Below, in pieces: positions 13,674 to 14,931 of a DNA stretch of 14,931 bases. This DNA comes from Bacillota bacterium (GTDB lineage: Bacteria; Bacillota; Clostridia; Peptostreptococcales; Anaerovoracaceae). Under the pieces are notes generated by a model. That model had not been told where the DNA came from. It saw only the letters and a list, made by a program, of their open reading frames with translations, and searched no databases. A program made the translations under genes and the position numbers. Location of the stretch: the NCBI GenBank assembly GCA_029266295.1, contig JAQSXD010000034.1:1-14931 (forward strand). The letters are read 5' to 3'. How positions within the stretch are numbered: the first letter of the stretch is position 1; each line of letters begins with the position of its first letter.

Positions 13674-13934
13674 CTTAGTTACTGCGGTAATCTGTCTGTA
13701 GGCACCGGCGATTCCTCCTACGATTCCAAGACAGAGAAGAAGAATCAGAAAAAGCACTTTTGTTCCGAGTTTTTCATCCAGCCAGTGACCTCCAATCGCT
13801 CCCAAAAGAATGGGCATTGCCATGGTAAGCCCCAGCTGAGAAAATAAAACCAACGCCTCGAGGCCTGCCTGCGGGTTGGATTTTTCTGTTTTCTCATCCG
13901 ATTTTTCTTTCTTAGATTGTTCTTTACTTTTCAA
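13662..13934 (-). CDS. AtpI-like (F0F1 ATPase accessory) small membrane protein
   Basis: The 90-residue product has a charged N-terminus (1-22, mostly Lys, Glu, Ser), two membrane helices (about 25-49 and 59-79) and a Lys tail. LTMAMPILLGAIGGHWLDEKLGT and LGIVGGIAGAYRQI are typical of the AtpI/ATPase_gene1 family, small proteins usually encoded at the head of ATP synthase operons and linked to assembly of the c-ring or to ion transport. No ATP synthase gene follows on this strand; the gene is convergent with the GGDEF gene. Unusually it starts with TTG (13932-13934), preceded by AGGGGGGA at seven-base spacing; there is no in-frame ATG before it. I see no convincing promoter in the 100 bases upstream. 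Confidence 0.82.
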   Translation of the reverse strand: MKSKEQSKKEKSDEKTEKSNPQAGLEALVLFSQLGLTMAMPILLGAIGGHWLDEKLGTKVLFLILLLCLGIVGGIAGAYRQITAVTKKKK

Positions 13935-13984
13935 AACAAATCCCCCCTGACCTTATTTTTCCCTTCGCGGTGTTTTCCTGTCCA

Positions 13985-13998
13985 AAATGTGGTATACT
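13985..13998 (+). promoter_or_regulatory. Extended -10 promoter for the 34-residue membrane peptide
   Basis: TATACT (13993-13998) is preceded by TG one base upstream (TGGTATACT), an extended -10. No good -35 is visible at 16-18 bp. The expected start near 14005 leaves a 35-nt leader with a strong ribosome binding site. Confidence 0.45.
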
Positions 13999-14040
13999 GT
14001 TCAAAAGAAACAGGAGCACAAAATAGAAGGAGGTGTCTAC

Positions 14041-14145
14041 ATGAAAGGTATCGCAAAAGCAAGTTTCATATTAAGCATCGTAACTGTTTGCGTTGGTGCG
14101 GCCGCCGTGGTTTTAAGCGCTATACAGCTCAATAATGAATGTTAA
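14041..14145 (+). CDS. 34-residue single-span membrane peptide
   Basis: ATG to TAA encodes 34 residues: a short basic start (MKGIAKAS), an 18-20 residue hydrophobic stretch (about 9-28: FILSIVTVCVGAAAVVLSAI) and a polar end QLNNEC. The start is convincing because AGAAGGAGGTG lies five bases upstream, among the best ribosome binding sites in the window, and an extended -10 stands before it. It should be a small membrane peptide with its C-terminal Cys exposed. It is too short for standard gene callers and I do not recognise a family. It converges on ylmH with a gap of only 14 bp and no terminator between them. Confidence 0.6.
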   Translation: MKGIAKASFILSIVTVCVGAAAVVLSAIQLNNEC

Positions 14146-14159
14146 AAACTCCCATCGCA

Positions 14160-14906
14160 TTACAGATATTTTTTGAGAACAATAGAAATTCGGTCTTTTC
14201 TGGTGACACCTCCTATGGTTTGGAGCAGGATTTTCCCCTTGCCCCGAAGCACGAGCCTGTCACCTTCTTTCATTTGTCGATCCGCTTTCTCCGCCTGGAG
14301 ACCGTTCACATATACCAGCCCTGCGGAAATTGCCTCAAGCGCCCGGCCTCTTGAAACAGAAAACCCCGACGAGATTAAGTTGTCAAGACGAAGAGACGCC
14401 ACGGTGTCTCTTTTTTCCTCAAAGCTTCCCTCTGGTACGATAATCTCCGACGTATCAATCACTTCTCCCCGGAGGGATGTCCGGCCTGCCTTATCGAAAT
14501 GATAAAGAAGAAACTCGGCCATATCTTTTATGATCACGATATCGGCACCGTCCTCCCGCACGAGAATATCGCCGATGATCTCTCGCTTGATACCCAATCC
14601 AGTCAGTGCACCCAGATAATCTCTATGAGAAAGAGGCTTGCGGCCGTCCTGGTGTATCCGAAGCAGCGCCAAAGGGTTTGCACCCTCAAGGGTCGCATAA
14701 TCCGGCAGGAAGACCGCCACAGCGCGCTCGGCTTCTCCATAACCGCCGCAAAACGAATACTGAAGCCCTGGATATCTCCTGCAGACCCCGTCTGCCAGCG
14801 TTCTTTGCCGCATATCTAAAAATGTTGTGTGTGTTGTTATATAATACTCCTGGCATTGATTGATTTTATCCTCAATGCCCGCAAGCAGAATTGCATCCTC
14901 TTTCAT
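14160..14906 (-). CDS. ylmH: YlmH-family RNA-binding S4 protein
   Basis: The 248-residue product ends in an S4 RNA-binding domain (about 172-220; RLDNLISSGFSVSRGRALEAISAGLVYVNG). Upstream lies the YlmH-type N-terminal part, with ALTGLGIKREIIGDILV at about 100-115, a hallmark of the YlmH/Sll1252 family. Bacillus YlmH binds ribosomes and is implicated in rescue of stalled translation; the gene normally sits in the cell-division cluster ylmE-sepF-ylmG-ylmH-divIVA. The ATG at 14904-14906 follows GGAG at five bases. The neighbours at the right edge are out of view, but the ATG overlaps a TGA in another frame, hinting at an upstream gene. No divIVA follows: the next gene on the left is the convergent membrane peptide, so the cluster ends here or is rearranged. 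Confidence 0.9.
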   Translation of the reverse strand: MKEDAILLAGIEDKINQCQEYYITTHTTFLDMRQRTLADGVCRRYPGLQYSFCGGYGEAERAVAVFLPDYATLEGANPLALLRIHQDGRKPLSHRDYLGALTGLGIKREIIGDILVREDGADIVIIKDMAEFLLYHFDKAGRTSLRGEVIDTSEIIVPEGSFEEKRDTVASLRLDNLISSGFSVSRGRALEAISAGLVYVNGLQAEKADRQMKEGDRLVLRGKGKILLQTIGGVTRKDRISIVLKKYL

Positions 14907-14931
14907 TTGCTCTCCGATTCCTTTTCATGTT
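14903..14931 (-). CDS. Possible 3' end of the gene upstream of ylmH
   Basis: On the minus strand, the frame ending HEKESESK stops at a TGA (14903-14905) that overlaps the ylmH ATG as ATGA, a common arrangement for coupled genes such as the ylm cluster. Only nine codons are visible, so this frame may be chance. Confidence 0.25.

Overview
The window looks like chromosomal DNA of a Gram-positive anaerobe, probably class Clostridia. The support is: strong AGGAGG-type ribosome binding sites, Bacillus/Clostridium-style promoters and intrinsic terminators, a YlmH-type S4 protein, an AtpI-like protein, a LytS/YesN-type two-component system, an AprX-type subtilase and a copper-amine-oxidase-N-domain secreted protein. 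I see no insertion sequences, phage genes, CRISPR, rRNA or tRNA. The organism cannot be named from the sequence alone.

Left third (1-6350), all on the minus strand. A gene running off the left edge has a roughly 165-nt leader with a promoter, a 20-bp-period direct repeat, a predicted stem and a 38-codon open frame whose stop overlaps the gene's start. Next, read right to left, comes a sugar-sensing operon: a membrane-anchored sugar-binding protein (5209-6228), a LytS/YesM-type histidine kinase (3708-5228), a YesN/AraC-type response regulator (2043-3647) and a XylF-like D-xylose-binding lipoprotein (927-2030). Behind it is a ComFB-family gene (406-768) with its own good promoter and a terminator. 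The first three genes match the known XylFII-LytS-YesN type of xylose sensing, but no permease or ATPase gene is present. A duplicated 16-18 bp motif overlaps the -35 of the operon promoter, and a third related copy lies between kinase and regulator.

Middle (6429-10024): a secreted stalk-domain protein (minus), an intracellular AprX-like subtilase (plus) and a small EamA-type drug/metabolite transporter (minus). The stalk/subtilase pair and the transporter/LytTR pair are each divergent and appear to use -35 elements that coincide on the two strands.

Right third (10157-14931): a LytTR regulator whose receiver domain has lost its phosphoacceptor Asp, followed by a LysO-type lysine exporter preceded by a 20-bp-period direct repeat; a 7TM-PAS-GGDEF diguanylate cyclase; a convergent AtpI-like gene whose stop codon sits in the cyclase's terminator stem; a 34-codon membrane peptide gene; and ylmH, probably the continuation of a cell-division cluster beyond the right edge.

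Two functional themes stand out. One is a complete extracellular sugar-sensing module. The other is possible cyclic-dinucleotide signalling, with a diguanylate cyclase and a ComFB-type protein (a family reported to bind cyclic dinucleotides) in the same window. All names are by recognition of motifs in translations; no database search was possible.
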